Counted from the first letter of the stretch, positions 6,519-15,107 are shown. The stretch: 21,320 nucleotides of DNA from an uncultured Oscillospiraceae bacterium (GCA_900552115.1 URYP01000033.1:1-21320), one strand, 5' to 3'. Notes: a model not told the origin generated them from the letters alone. A program made the numbers and translations.

Positions 6519-7709
6519 ATGGAGTTGAGCTACAAACGCACCACGCAAGCCTGTTTTGTCGGTCTTATTGTACAAGCAATTGTCAATAATTTCGCGCCGC
6601 TGCTGTTCTTAACATTTCACAGCAGCTATGGAATTTCCCTGTCTAAAATCACCATGCTGGTCACGCTGAATTTCGGGCTGCAGCTGCTGGTGGATTTTCT
6701 GTCCGTTTATTTTGTAGACAAACTGGGGTACCGTCGATCGGTTGTGCTGGCTCATGGCCTGACGGTAGTCGGACTGCTGTCCATGACCGTCCTGCCGGAG
6801 GTATTTCCCGACCCGTATATCGGCCTGCTGACCGCCGTCGTATTTTACGCGGCCGGCGGCGGACTGCTGGAGGTGCTGGTAAGTCCCATTATGGAGTCCT
6901 GCCCAACCGAAAACAAGGAAAAAGCCATGAGCCTGCTGCATTCCTTTTATTGTTGGGGGCACGTGGCGGTCGTGCTTCTGTCCACCCTGTTTTTTACGGT
7001 ATTCGGAATTGAACACTGGAAAATACTGGCTTGTGTGTGGGCTTTGGTTCCGCTGGCAAACGCGTTCCTGTTTGCCAAGGTTCCCATTGCTCCGCTGATG
7101 AACGAGGGAGAATCCGGCTTGACGCTGAAACAGCTCCTGTGCCAGCGCGTTTTCTGGGTGTTCCTTCTGCTGATGGGCTGTGCGGGCGCCTGCGAGCAGG
7201 CGGTCAGCCAGTGGGCATCCGCCTTTGCCGAGCAGGGGCTCGGCGTCAGCAAAACGGTCGGAGACCTGGCGGGGCCCATGCTTTTCGCTATCATGATGGG
7301 CATTTCCCGCGCGGTTTACGGAAAATATGGGGACAGAATCAACCTGTCGCGGTTTATGATATACAGCGGCCTGCTGTGCGGGGCGTCTTATCTGATCATT
7401 TCCCTGTCCCCGTGGCCGGTGCTGGGCCTGGTTGGCTGCGGTCTGTGCGGATTGTCGGTCGGTATCCTCTGGCCGGGTACCTTCAGCATGGCAGCCGCCT
7501 CCCTGCGTAAAGGCGGCACCGCCATGTTCGCCTTGCTGGCGTTGGCCGGCGACCTCGGCTGCTCCGGCGGCCCTACCTTTGTCGGCTTGATTTCCGGCGC
7601 GGCCGGCGATAACTTAAAAGTGGGCATTTTGGCCGCCCTGGTGTTTCCTATCCTGCTGCTTATCAGTATTCTGTTAAAATCGCGGCTGAACAAACAGCAG
7701 TCCTCCTGA
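6519..7709 (+). CDS. MFS transporter
   Basis: This 396-residue membrane transporter of the major facilitator superfamily has about 12 hydrophobic segments in two halves, with a central cytoplasmic loop near residues 190-210. The loop between segments 2 and 3 carries DKLGYRRS, the MFS motif A region, and a related KYGDRINLSR lies at the matching place in the second half. The general look is of sugar-type facilitators (FucP-like), but no substrate residue is diagnostic. ATG 6519 is preferred because GGGAG lies about 9 nt before it; an in-frame ATG at 6498 has no ribosome binding site. It is divergent from the AraC regulator and followed by a terminator, so transporter and regulator form a self-contained unit. 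Confidence 0.92.
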   Translation: MELSYKRTTQACFVGLIVQAIVNNFAPLLFLTFHSSYGISLSKITMLVTLNFGLQLLVDFLSVYFVDKLGYRRSVVLAHGLTVVGLLSMTVLPEVFPDPYIGLLTAVVFYAAGGGLLEVLVSPIMESCPTENKEKAMSLLHSFYCWGHVAVVLLSTLFFTVFGIEHWKILACVWALVPLANAFLFAKVPIAPLMNEGESGLTLKQLLCQRVFWVFLLLMGCAGACEQAVSQWASAFAEQGLGVSKTVGDLAGPMLFAIMMGISRAVYGKYGDRINLSRFMIYSGLLCGASYLIISLSPWPVLGLVGCGLCGLSVGILWPGTFSMAAASLRKGGTAMFALLALAGDLGCSGGPTFVGLISGAAGDNLKVGILAALVFPILLLISILLKSRLNKQQSS

Positions 7710-7714
7710 ATGAT

Positions 7715-7748
7715 AAAAGCCCCCTGCGGTAAAGTGCAGGGGGCTTTT
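7715..7748 (+). terminator. Rho-independent terminator after the MFS gene
   Basis: AAAAGCCCCCTGC pairs perfectly with GCAGGGGGCTTTT (13 bp) around an 8-nt loop. It isolates the transporter from the diguanylate cyclase. Confidence 0.93.
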
Positions 7749-7779
7749 CCCTGCCCGCCTAAATATCTTTGGAAAGCTA

Positions 7780-7808
7780 TTGCAAGAAATTGTAAAAAAT
7801 GGTATAAT
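7780..7808 (+). promoter_or_regulatory. Strong SigA-type promoter of the diguanylate cyclase gene
   Basis: TTGCAA (7780-7785) and TATAAT (7803-7808) are separated by exactly 17 nt, and TGG directly before the -10 box makes it an extended -10. The predicted 5' leader of about 85 nt contains a perfect 9-bp hairpin, GGCCGCCGG (7850-7858) with CCGGCGGCC (7864-7872). Confidence 0.75.
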
Positions 7809-7900
7809 TAAAAAAGATTTATACCTAATATGTCTTTAATGCATGACATGGCCGCCGGAACCGCCGGCGGCCCTCATTACGATACGAAGGAATGATAGCC

Positions 7901-10363
7901 ATGAAACGTGCCGCCTGTCTGCTTATGGCGGTGTTCCTGTTACTGTCCGCCGGCAGCCTGGCTCCTGCCGCGGCCAAGCCCAGAAGCCGTACCGTCCGGG
8001 TAGCCTATCCGGTACAGCAGGGGCTGACCAATATCGATGAATATGGCAACTACAGCGGCTATTCCTATGAATATCTTCAGGAAATCGCCCAGTATACCGG
8101 GTGGGATTATGAATTCGTGCAAGTGGAGGGAACCGCTGACGAACGGCTGATTAAATTGATGGACATGCTGGAAAAAGGTGAAATCGACCTGATGGGTGAC
8201 CTGACCTACAGCGAAGACATGGCCAAACGGTTCGATTATGCCAGCCACAGCTACGGCGTCTCCGAAACCGTGCTGCAGGTACCCTATGACAGCGTATTGG
8301 AAAACGCCATCAATTCGCAGATTCAGCAGACGCTCACGGTCGCGGCCCCGCGAAAAAGCAAACGCAGCAAAGCGGAGCTGGAGGATTACTGCGTTATGAA
8401 CCTGCTGACGCCGAAATACGTTTACTGCGATTCGGTGGAAGAACAGCTCGAAGCCGTGCGGGAGGGCCGCGCCCAGGTGATGCTCAATACCAGTTTCAAT
8501 TATGTGGAGGGCGTACGCACCATCGCCAAATTTGCTCCCAAGCCCATGTATTTCATTATGACTAAAGGGGCAGACCCCTCCATGATGGAAGCGCTGAACG
8601 ATGCCATTGTCAGCATTGAACAGGCCGACCCCACCTTTGCCAACGCCCTGTATGAGAAATATTTTGCCCCGCCCCACGAAACGCTGACGCTGACCGATGA
8701 GGAAAAAGCGTATATAGAGAGCGCCGGCACGCTCAAGGTCGGCGTGATGACCAACAACCCGCCCTTTCAATACGACAGCAGCGGCGCGTTCAAGGGTATT
8801 ACCGTGGACCTGCTGGCCTACATAACGGAAAAGACTGGGCTGAACTTTGAAATCATCCCCTACGATTCGCCGCAGGAGGTCTACGACCAGGCGGGCCGCG
8901 GCACCGTGCAGATTGTCGCCGGCATGCCTTACAGTTATAATCTGGCCAGCGAACAGCACCTGTCCATGTCAAGGCCGTACATCTCGTCATCCTATATTTT
9001 GCTGATGCATCAGAAAGGCGACGAAAACACCATAAAGGGCAAGCGGCTCGCCATCATACACTCCTCCTCCTATAAAGGTCTGTTCCTTGGCAAAGCTGTT
9101 TATTTTGACACTATGGACGACTGCATCCGGGCCGTGGAAAATGGCGATGCGGACTACACCTATGTGGATTCCTATACGGCGCAGTATTATATCAATATGC
9201 CGCAGTTCAGCAATTTGAAAATGATTCCGCAAACCTACCAGGCCAGCAAAACCTGCTTCGGTATTGTGAAATCGGACGATACGCGCCTGCTCTCCATCCT
9301 GAACCGGACGATATCCACCATTTCGGAGGTGGACATGCAGGCAATCATCAACCAGAACACCATCCAAAAACAGCCCTTTTCACTGGAAAACCTCCTGCGC
9401 GGATATCCGGTGGAATCGGTAACGATTATCGTCTGCGTCATGCTGCTGATCATTGCCTGCCTTTTACTGCTGTTGCGGCAGCGCGTCCGTCGGAACAAAG
9501 AAACGTCGCTGGAGCTGAAAAAACACTTCCGGGTCTATGCGCTGGTTAACGAATATTTTATGGAATACGATTTCCGTAAAAACACGCTGATTGTATCCGT
9601 TCCTCCCACGGAGGAAAACGAACAGCCGAAGCTGCTGACCTATGACGCCAACAAGCCGCAGGCAACCGCCGCTTCCCAACAGCGGCTGGACGGTTTCTTG
9701 GCCATTGTCAAGTCCCGCAAGGATGGACTGTACGAAGAATACCTATACTGCATCGACGGCAAAATGCACTGGCTGCGGCTGGCCCTGGAAACCGTATACG
9801 ACCAGCAGGAACCGATGTATATCCTGGGGAAAATCAATATTATCGATGAAGAAAAGCAGGAAAAAGACCAGTTAATACAAAAAGCTCAGCTGGACAGCCT
9901 GACCCATATTCTCAATGCGGAAACCAGCCGCAGCCGAGTGATGGAAAGCCTCGCTTCCCTTACCGAAGGCCATCACGGCGCCCTGCTCCTGATCGATATC
10001 GACTATTTTAAAACCGTCAACGATACCTACGGCCACCGACAGGGCGACCAGGCGTTGGCGTGGGTGGCTCAGATTCTGCGCGAGTCTGTTCGCCAAAGTG
10101 ACGTGGTTGGCCGGCCGGGCGGCGATGAGTTTATTCTCTATGCGGCGGAGATGGCAGACGTATCCACCCTGGAGGACCTGTGCCAGCGGCTATGCGCCAC
10201 CATACAGGAACACAGCCGGGATTCCGGCGCACCGTTCACCATCAGCGTCGGCGCCGCCCTGTCCCATGCCGGGGATGAATATGGCCGCCTTTACGAGCGG
10301 GCCGACCAGGCGCTGTACAAAGCCAAAGAAAATGGCCGCAACCGCTATACGATCAACACATAA
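7901..10363 (+). CDS. Diguanylate cyclase with two SBP_bac_3 sensor domains
   Basis: This 820-residue membrane sensor probably makes cyclic di-GMP from GTP. In order: signal peptide (about 1-25), two tandem SBP_bac_3 (periplasmic amino-acid-binding-like) domains (about 28-250 and 275-495, the second starting GTLKVGVMTNNPPF), one membrane segment (about 505-528), a PAS-like linker (about 535-650) and a C-terminal GGDEF domain (about 660-820). The catalytic signature GGDEF is intact at 740-744, and RQSD five residues before it matches the RxxD product-inhibition site, so an active, feedback-controlled cyclase is expected. ATG 7901 is chosen since AAGGA lies 8-9 nt before it; the in-frame ATG at 7892 abuts the Shine-Dalgarno. 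The outside domains likely sense amino acids or similar nutrients. The gene is single, with its own promoter and terminator. Confidence 0.94.
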   Translation: MKRAACLLMAVFLLLSAGSLAPAAAKPRSRTVRVAYPVQQGLTNIDEYGNYSGYSYEYLQEIAQYTGWDYEFVQVEGTADERLIKLMDMLEKGEIDLMGDLTYSEDMAKRFDYASHSYGVSETVLQVPYDSVLENAINSQIQQTLTVAAPRKSKRSKAELEDYCVMNLLTPKYVYCDSVEEQLEAVREGRAQVMLNTSFNYVEGVRTIAKFAPKPMYFIMTKGADPSMMEALNDAIVSIEQADPTFANALYEKYFAPPHETLTLTDEEKAYIESAGTLKVGVMTNNPPFQYDSSGAFKGITVDLLAYITEKTGLNFEIIPYDSPQEVYDQAGRGTVQIVAGMPYSYNLASEQHLSMSRPYISSSYILLMHQKGDENTIKGKRLAIIHSSSYKGLFLGKAVYFDTMDDCIRAVENGDADYTYVDSYTAQYYINMPQFSNLKMIPQTYQASKTCFGIVKSDDTRLLSILNRTISTISEVDMQAIINQNTIQKQPFSLENLLRGYPVESVTIIVCVMLLIIACLLLLLRQRVRRNKETSLELKKHFRVYALVNEYFMEYDFRKNTLIVSVPPTEENEQPKLLTYDANKPQATAASQQRLDGFLAIVKSRKDGLYEEYLYCIDGKMHWLRLALETVYDQQEPMYILGKINIIDEEKQEKDQLIQKAQLDSLTHILNAETSRSRVMESLASLTEGHHGALLLIDIDYFKTVNDTYGHRQGDQALAWVAQILRESVRQSDVVGRPGGDEFILYAAEMADVSTLEDLCQRLCATIQEHSRDSGAPFTISVGAALSHAGDEYGRLYERADQALYKAKENGRNRYTINT

Positions 10364-10381
10364 AACACCGCGGGCGGAAAT

Positions 10382-10422
10382 AAAAAGAGGGAGGAAGCCC
10401 GGCGGGCTCCTCCCTCTTTTTC
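10382..10422. terminator. Bidirectional Rho-independent terminator
   Basis: AAAAAGAGGGAGG pairs with CCTCCCTCTTTTT, with a bulged A and an inner AGCCC/GGGCT stem. A- and T-tracts on the two sides suit both converging transcripts, the diguanylate cyclase (plus) and the LytTR/LiaF-like operon (minus). Confidence 0.92.
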
Positions 10423-10428
10423 AGCGTA

Positions 10429-11133
10429 TCAGATATACTTCACTTCCACAGCTCCAAAAGAAACATTTCCGGTTATAAGAAGAAGGGGGGCATCGAGCGC
10501 GGCATCGGAACGATGCTCGTTGATTTCCGCCGCGCCAAGGCTTGCCTGCACGTTGCCCTTAACCCGCCAGGAGCGGGGAACATAGAGCTCAATGGCACCG
10601 AAACGGCAATTTACATATAGCTCGGCCCCGTCCGGGCTGAGCTGCGCCTGATCCAAGTATACCTCCAGCGAGCCAAAGGAAACATCAAACTGGCCGGTTT
10701 GCAGCGCCGTGGAATGCAGATATTTGGTTGAGGCTCCAAAACTCACTTTGGCCTGCGGGTTGTTATCATCGCTGCTTTCCGTGGTCGCATGGAAACGGCC
10801 GCCGTTTTCATCGCTTTTCCACCATTGCGGAGGGCGATTCCGAAAAATAAAATGGAAACCGATACTGGCCAGCACAGCCGCCGCCAGCAGAACCCAAATG
10901 GATATATGGATAAGGCCAAGGGGTTGCCAGAATATACCGTAAAGCAAAACAAGCGGGACAAATATACCGAAAAAATTGCGGTGGGCGATGCTGTGGATCA
11001 TCACTGCCAGCAGTAAAATGGCGCCCAAAATGCTCCAGAGACCGATCTTCATAAAATCCGTCACCTGGCTGGCGATCACAAAAACCGCCGACAAGATAAA
11101 GAATACGCCCCAAAACCATTTTTGATGTCTCAT
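10429..11133 (-). CDS. LiaF-like membrane protein
   Basis: This 234-residue protein has four hydrophobic segments in its first half (about 7-24, 30-48, 54-71 and 76-98) and a soluble C-terminal half (about 125-234) made of repeated short strands with the pattern VSFGA, FGSLEVYL, FGAIELYVP, SLGAAEI and VSFGAVEV. This matches the LiaF / cell-wall-active antibiotic response domain (DUF2154-like) fused to a 4-TM module. LiaF-type proteins restrain envelope-stress regulators in Firmicutes. The gene starts 2 nt after the stop of the LytTR gene, so the two are translationally coupled, and it probably modulates that regulator's activity at the membrane. The binding partner is inferred from operon position. 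Confidence 0.82.
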   Translation of the reverse strand: MRHQKWFWGVFFILSAVFVIASQVTDFMKIGLWSILGAILLLAVMIHSIAHRNFFGIFVPLVLLYGIFWQPLGLIHISIWVLLAAAVLASIGFHFIFRNRPPQWWKSDENGGRFHATTESSDDNNPQAKVSFGASTKYLHSTALQTGQFDVSFGSLEVYLDQAQLSPDGAELYVNCRFGAIELYVPRSWRVKGNVQASLGAAEINEHRSDAALDAPLLLITGNVSFGAVEVKYI

Positions 11134-11135
11134 AC

Positions 11136-11588
11136 CTATAATTCCTTTCTCATAAGCCGCCGCAGCGGCTGGTAATAATGACGGGACACATAGACATGCT
11201 TGTGCGTGTTTTTGAAAGCCACCAAACTGGATGCCGTTAGATTTTTAGTTATGGAATATACCTGCCGGCTGTTTATAATCGTCGATTTTGAGGAGCGGAT
11301 AAAGTGTTCGGGCAGCGTTTCCTCCAGCTCATACAGGCGGAGTTTGATGCGAAAAGAATCTTTTTCCGTGTGCGCATAGACATATTCCCCTTCGGTTTCA
11401 AAAAACAGGACGCGGTCCACCGGAAAATAGAATTCCTGGTTATCTTTGTAAAAGGTGAATGACGCTTGTTGCACTGTCTGATCCTTAATAAACTGCTGAA
11501 TTTTCTGAACCGTGTCATCCACACGGCCGCAGCGGATAAGCACCTCATCCTCCGATCCGTCGTCGAGCAGCTCGATGCGAACCTTCAC
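11136..11588 (-). CDS. LytTR-domain transcriptional regulator
   Basis: This 150-residue protein has a short N-terminal region (about 1-55) and a LytTR DNA-binding domain (about 55-150). Family features are visible: VDRVLFFETEGEYVYAHT, then ELEETLPEHFIRSSKSTIIN and VYVSRHYYQPLRRLM. There is no receiver domain, so it is not a classical response regulator; such stand-alone LytTR proteins are usually paired with a membrane protein that controls them, here the LiaF-like gene 2 nt downstream. GTG 11588 is preferred: GGGAGG sits 7 nt before it, while a longer in-frame ATG at 11612 falls inside the promoter's -10 area. Targets are unknown; autoregulation is common for this type. Confidence 0.9.
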   Translation of the reverse strand: MKVRIELLDDGSEDEVLIRCGRVDDTVQKIQQFIKDQTVQQASFTFYKDNQEFYFPVDRVLFFETEGEYVYAHTEKDSFRIKLRLYELEETLPEHFIRSSKSTIINSRQVYSITKNLTASSLVAFKNTHKHVYVSRHYYQPLRRLMRKEL

Positions 11589-11610
11589 CCCATCACCTCC
11601 CTCTCGTTGC

Positions 11611-11639
11611 ATTATAGGGTATAGAAGCGGTTTTGAAAA
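11611..11639 (-). promoter_or_regulatory. Promoter of the LytTR/LiaF-like operon
   Basis: On the minus strand TTTTCA (complement of 11634-11639) and TATAAT (complement of 11611-11616) are 17 nt apart. The predicted start gives a leader of only about 15-20 nt containing the ribosome binding site. This supports the GTG start at 11588. Confidence 0.65.
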
Positions 11640-11715
11640 GGCTTTTCCGGCAGGCGGTACATTTTACCGGCCAAGAGGTAGACAAATACCGGCTGAGAGG
11701 CGCGGCGGGTATGCC

Positions 11716-11749
11716 AAAAAGCGAACGTTCCAACAGGAACGTTCGCTTT
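11716..11749 (-). terminator. Rho-independent terminator of the EndoQ-UvrD gene
   Basis: AAAGCGAACGTTCC and GGAACGTTCGCTTT form a perfect 14-bp stem around a 4-nt loop. On the minus strand it is followed by a T-run and begins 6 nt after the stop codon of the helicase gene. Confidence 0.9.
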
Positions 11750-11754
11750 CTATA

Positions 11755-14700
11755 TTACACAAACAAACTGGTCTGTTCAAACGTGGCGGCCGGCTTGCCG
11801 GCCGTTGTCACCCGGCCGGTTTCCAGGGAATCCTCCGGCAGATCCTTCAGGAAAACCGACGGTTCCGGCGCGGTCATTAAAACCAGTTCCTCACGCGCAC
11901 GGGTCATGCCCACATAAAAAAGCCGCCGTTCCTCCGCCGTGTCAGCGGGATGTTTTTTGGATTCGTAAGGAATCACGCCGGCCTTTACACCACAGAGGAA
12001 CACAACCGGAAATTCCAGTCCCTTGGAGGCGTGCAGCGTCATCAGGCGCACCGCCCCCGCCGTATAGTTTTTCTGGGCGGCGCGGCGGAGATCCCCCTCC
12101 TCTCCCAGCAGCAAATTCTGTAGGAAAGCGGGCATGCGGCTATGAAATACCGCCGCATTCAGCAGCTTTTCAAGCGGCGGAGTCAGCGGCAGCCGCAAAT
12201 CCGCGATGAGCTGCTCGAGCAGACGGCGCGGATTTTCTTTTTCCACCCGCGGAGCGTAGGCCTCCGCCCTATCGAGCCAGCGGCCCAGCTCATAAAACCC
12301 GCCGAAAGCGGCGCGCCAGTCATCCAACTCGCGTGTTTCCGCGGCAAAGGCCTCCACCCGTTCCAGCAGGTCGGCCGGGCAGCGGAAAAGCCAGGTCAGC
12401 GCCGCTCTCAGGGCAGACACATCCGTCCGAACGCACAGCCATGTAAAGAAGCCGAGGACACCCCGCACCTCGTCGGCGGACAGGTAATCCTCCCGCGCGG
12501 CAATAATGCAGGGAATGCTGTCCCGGCGCAGGCATTTTTCCAGCAAATCCAACTGCCGGTTGGTGCGGCAGAGAACCGCTATATCGGAAAAGGACCGCAC
12601 CGGGTTTTCCTCTCCCGCCATCCGGTGGGCCTCCAGCATGTCCATACCGCCGGCCATGCGGGCAATTTCCTTGGCTACGAATACCGCCTCGGCGAAGTCG
12701 GTTTCCGCCGTCAGGAGCCGTACCGGACACCCGTGTGCCGCCTCCGCCCGCAGCCGGCGCGGTTCTCCCCCATTCGGCTGAATCGCGGCAAGGGCGCTGC
12801 CCAGGATTTCCGGAGTGGAACGGTAATTATGTACCAGCCGGATAACACGGGCCTCTGGATAGGAGGCGGCCAGCCGGTCGAAGCAGGCGGCATCCGCTCC
12901 CCGGAATCCATAGATGGACTGATCGGGGTCGCCTATAACAAACAGGCTGTGGGAGGCGGCCGCCCATTTTTTAATGAGCCGATACTGCACGGCGTTGATA
13001 TCCTGAAACTCATCTACCAGCAGATAAGGGAACGCCCGCTCTCCTGTATCCTCCAGCGCCCGCAGCAGCAGGTCGTCGAAATCGAGCACACCCCATTGCG
13101 CGAGCTGCTCGTTGTAGCGGTCATAGGCGCTATCCGGTACCGATGGTTCGCCACTATCCATCCTGTTTTTGCGGCGGGAGACCGCCTGCAAAAACCGGCC
13201 GGCCGGCAGCTTGAGCGTATATTCCTTAAGTACGGTATCCGCCAGTGCCCGCGCCTCCGGTTCACCGATCAAGGCCGGCGCATGTCCGGCCAGGGTTTCC
13301 TGCGCCAGACAAATGGCGTGGAAGGTACCGATCGTCATGGGGCGGACAGCCCGCTTCCCCAGCCGTTTTTCGAGACGATCCCGCATTTCAGCCGCTGCCT
13401 GATTGGTAAAGGTCACAGCCGTAATATCACGGGGGCGCACTTTCTTTTCCTCTATCAAATAGGCAATGCGGGAGACCAGCGTCGCCGTTTTTCCGGTACC
13501 CGGCCCGGCAACCACCATAACGACGGCTTCCTCCGCCTCCACCGCCAGTCGCTGTTCCTCGTTGAGGGCAGGCAGCGCTGGGGCCCCTTCGTTAGCCGTA
13601 TCCACCTTTAGTTCGGCCGGTTTCACCGCCGCCGGCTTAGCGCGAGATTTTACCGGAACGGCTTCGGCCCCGAAAAGCGACATCTGTCCTTTCAGCCGTT
13701 CCCGTTCCTCTGGCCGGAACAGCGAAATGTGACCGTATTCCCCATCGTAGCCAGCGGTACGCTCCACTTCGCCCCGCCGCAGGCGGCCAATTCCTTCCGC
13801 CAGCAGCGCCCCAGCCTTTTGCTCAATTTCCTCCAGCGGCAAATCCCGCAGGATGGTAAATTCCGGGCCAAGGGTACGCAGCAGGTCATAATACATGCCC
13901 TCTGCCTTTTTTCCGGAGGCAGATATTCCGGCACAGGAGGCGATCGCCTCCTGTAAGGGCATCAGGCTTTCAAACCGTTTGGCTCCTTCGGGAATAAACC
14001 CCTCGGGCCGGTCGGCCAGTTCCTCCACCCGATGCTGCACGCCAATGGTGATTTTGCGGCCGCAAACCGGGCATTTCCCGCCGTATGCCTTTGTTTCCTC
14101 CGGCCATAAGCTGAGACGGCAATTTCGGTGGCCGTCCAAATGATATTTGCCCTCTTCCGGAAAAAACTCCACGGTTCCCTCAAAGCCCTCTCCCGTTTCG
14201 ATGGCCTGTTTCATATGCGCATAGGACAAATCAATATCCATCAGGTCGGCCTCCCGGCCCAATTTGGACGGGGAATGCGCGTCGGAATGGGACACGAGGG
14301 TATAGCCATCCAGCATGGAAATACGCCAGTTCATAGGCGGGTCGGATGACAGGCCCGTCTCGAGCGCGCGGATATGCGGCGTCAAATCCCCAAAGCATTC
14401 CTCGATCGTGTCAAATCCGGAAAAAGCGCCGAACAGGGAAAAGTGCGGCGTCCAGATGTGAGCCGGGATGAATATAGCTTCCGGACAGACATCCAGAGTG
14501 ATTTCCAACAGGTCCCGGCTGTCCAGTCCCAAAATGGGCCGTCCGTCGGAATGCACGTTGCCAATGGCCTCAAGCCGGTGGGACAGAGCCTCCGCCTCTT
14601 CCAGTCCGGGCAGCAGGATGACGTTGTGCACTTTCCGCACCCGGTCGTTCTTTTTATAAATGCAGCTGATCTCCGCCGAGAGCACGAACCGGGGCGAATC

Positions 14701-14937
14701 GCCGCCGCCCGCCACCTCAGTTTCCAGCCGCAGATCGTCTTTCAGGCGATAGAGGCCGTCCTCTGCCGGGACCAGATGCTCAGCCAGTTCCTGCCGCCAG
14801 GCCGGATGGGTAAAATCCCCGGTGCCAACGAGACCAATCCCCTTTCGGCGGGCCCACGCATCCAGATGGGGCGCGTCCCCTTCGCGGCTGGTCGCCCGGG
14901 AAAACCGGGAATGGATATGTAAATCGGCTATAATCAC
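11755..14937 (-). CDS. EndoQ-like PHP endonuclease fused to UvrD-type helicase
   Basis: This 1060-residue fusion is a likely DNA repair enzyme. Residues 1-400 resemble Endonuclease Q (TIGR00375-type PHP), which nicks 5' of deaminated bases. Likely metal ligands are H7, H9, D41, E89, H104, H160 and D219; C273, C289 and C292 with H302 look like a zinc site. Residues about 455-1040 form an SF1A helicase: Walker A AGPGTGKTAT (477-486), motif Ia TFTNQAAAEM, motif II VDEFQD (near 640), motif III GDPDQSIYGFRGAD, motif V TLHASKGLEF and motif VI YVGMTRARE. QMSLF (418-422, in the linker) and QTSLF (1055-1059, at the C-terminus) match the bacterial beta-clamp-binding consensus. GTG 14937 follows GGGAGG by 7 nt. 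The gene is monocistronic. All motifs appear intact, so activity is expected; coupling of nicking to unwinding is inferred. Confidence 0.9.
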   Translation of the reverse strand: MIIADLHIHSRFSRATSREGDAPHLDAWARRKGIGLVGTGDFTHPAWRQELAEHLVPAEDGLYRLKDDLRLETEVAGGGDSPRFVLSAEISCIYKKNDRVRKVHNVILLPGLEEAEALSHRLEAIGNVHSDGRPILGLDSRDLLEITLDVCPEAIFIPAHIWTPHFSLFGAFSGFDTIEECFGDLTPHIRALETGLSSDPPMNWRISMLDGYTLVSHSDAHSPSKLGREADLMDIDLSYAHMKQAIETGEGFEGTVEFFPEEGKYHLDGHRNCRLSLWPEETKAYGGKCPVCGRKITIGVQHRVEELADRPEGFIPEGAKRFESLMPLQEAIASCAGISASGKKAEGMYYDLLRTLGPEFTILRDLPLEEIEQKAGALLAEGIGRLRRGEVERTAGYDGEYGHISLFRPEERERLKGQMSLFGAEAVPVKSRAKPAAVKPAELKVDTANEGAPALPALNEEQRLAVEAEEAVVMVVAGPGTGKTATLVSRIAYLIEEKKVRPRDITAVTFTNQAAAEMRDRLEKRLGKRAVRPMTIGTFHAICLAQETLAGHAPALIGEPEARALADTVLKEYTLKLPAGRFLQAVSRRKNRMDSGEPSVPDSAYDRYNEQLAQWGVLDFDDLLLRALEDTGERAFPYLLVDEFQDINAVQYRLIKKWAAASHSLFVIGDPDQSIYGFRGADAACFDRLAASYPEARVIRLVHNYRSTPEILGSALAAIQPNGGEPRRLRAEAAHGCPVRLLTAETDFAEAVFVAKEIARMAGGMDMLEAHRMAGEENPVRSFSDIAVLCRTNRQLDLLEKCLRRDSIPCIIAAREDYLSADEVRGVLGFFTWLCVRTDVSALRAALTWLFRCPADLLERVEAFAAETRELDDWRAAFGGFYELGRWLDRAEAYAPRVEKENPRRLLEQLIADLRLPLTPPLEKLLNAAVFHSRMPAFLQNLLLGEEGDLRRAAQKNYTAGAVRLMTLHASKGLEFPVVFLCGVKAGVIPYESKKHPADTAEERRLFYVGMTRAREELVLMTAPEPSVFLKDLPEDSLETGRVTTAGKPAATFEQTSLFV

Positions 14938-14987
14938 AGGAAAGCCTCCCCCACAGCCGTATAACCGGCTGCATAAAGTATGTTCGT

Positions 14988-15016
14988 ATTATACGACATA
15001 TTGTGGTAAAAAACAA
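14988..15016 (-). promoter_or_regulatory. Promoter of the EndoQ-UvrD gene
   Basis: On the minus strand TTGTTT (complement of 15011-15016) and TATAAT (complement of 14988-14993) are 17 nt apart. The short leader can form a CAGCCG/CGGCTG hairpin upstream of the ribosome binding site. Confidence 0.65.
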
Positions 15017-15078
15017 CACGTTCCGCATTCCAGCCTTTTTCCAATGTTTAGATGCCTGTCACTTTTAAGAATTCCTAC

Positions 15079-15107
15079 TTGACAAAGCCAAATATTCGCA
15101 GTACAAT
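15079..15107 (+). promoter_or_regulatory. Consensus promoter of the trp operon
   Basis: A perfect TTGACA (15079-15084) and TACAAT (15102-15107) are separated by 17 nt. Transcription should start near 15114, just ahead of the T-box leader. Confidence 0.85.

Noticed and set aside
12142..13611. A long plus-strand open frame opposite the helicase gene
   Set aside because: It is antisense to highly conserved UvrD motifs, shows no recognisable family pattern or ribosome binding site, and such frames are common opposite GC-rich genes.
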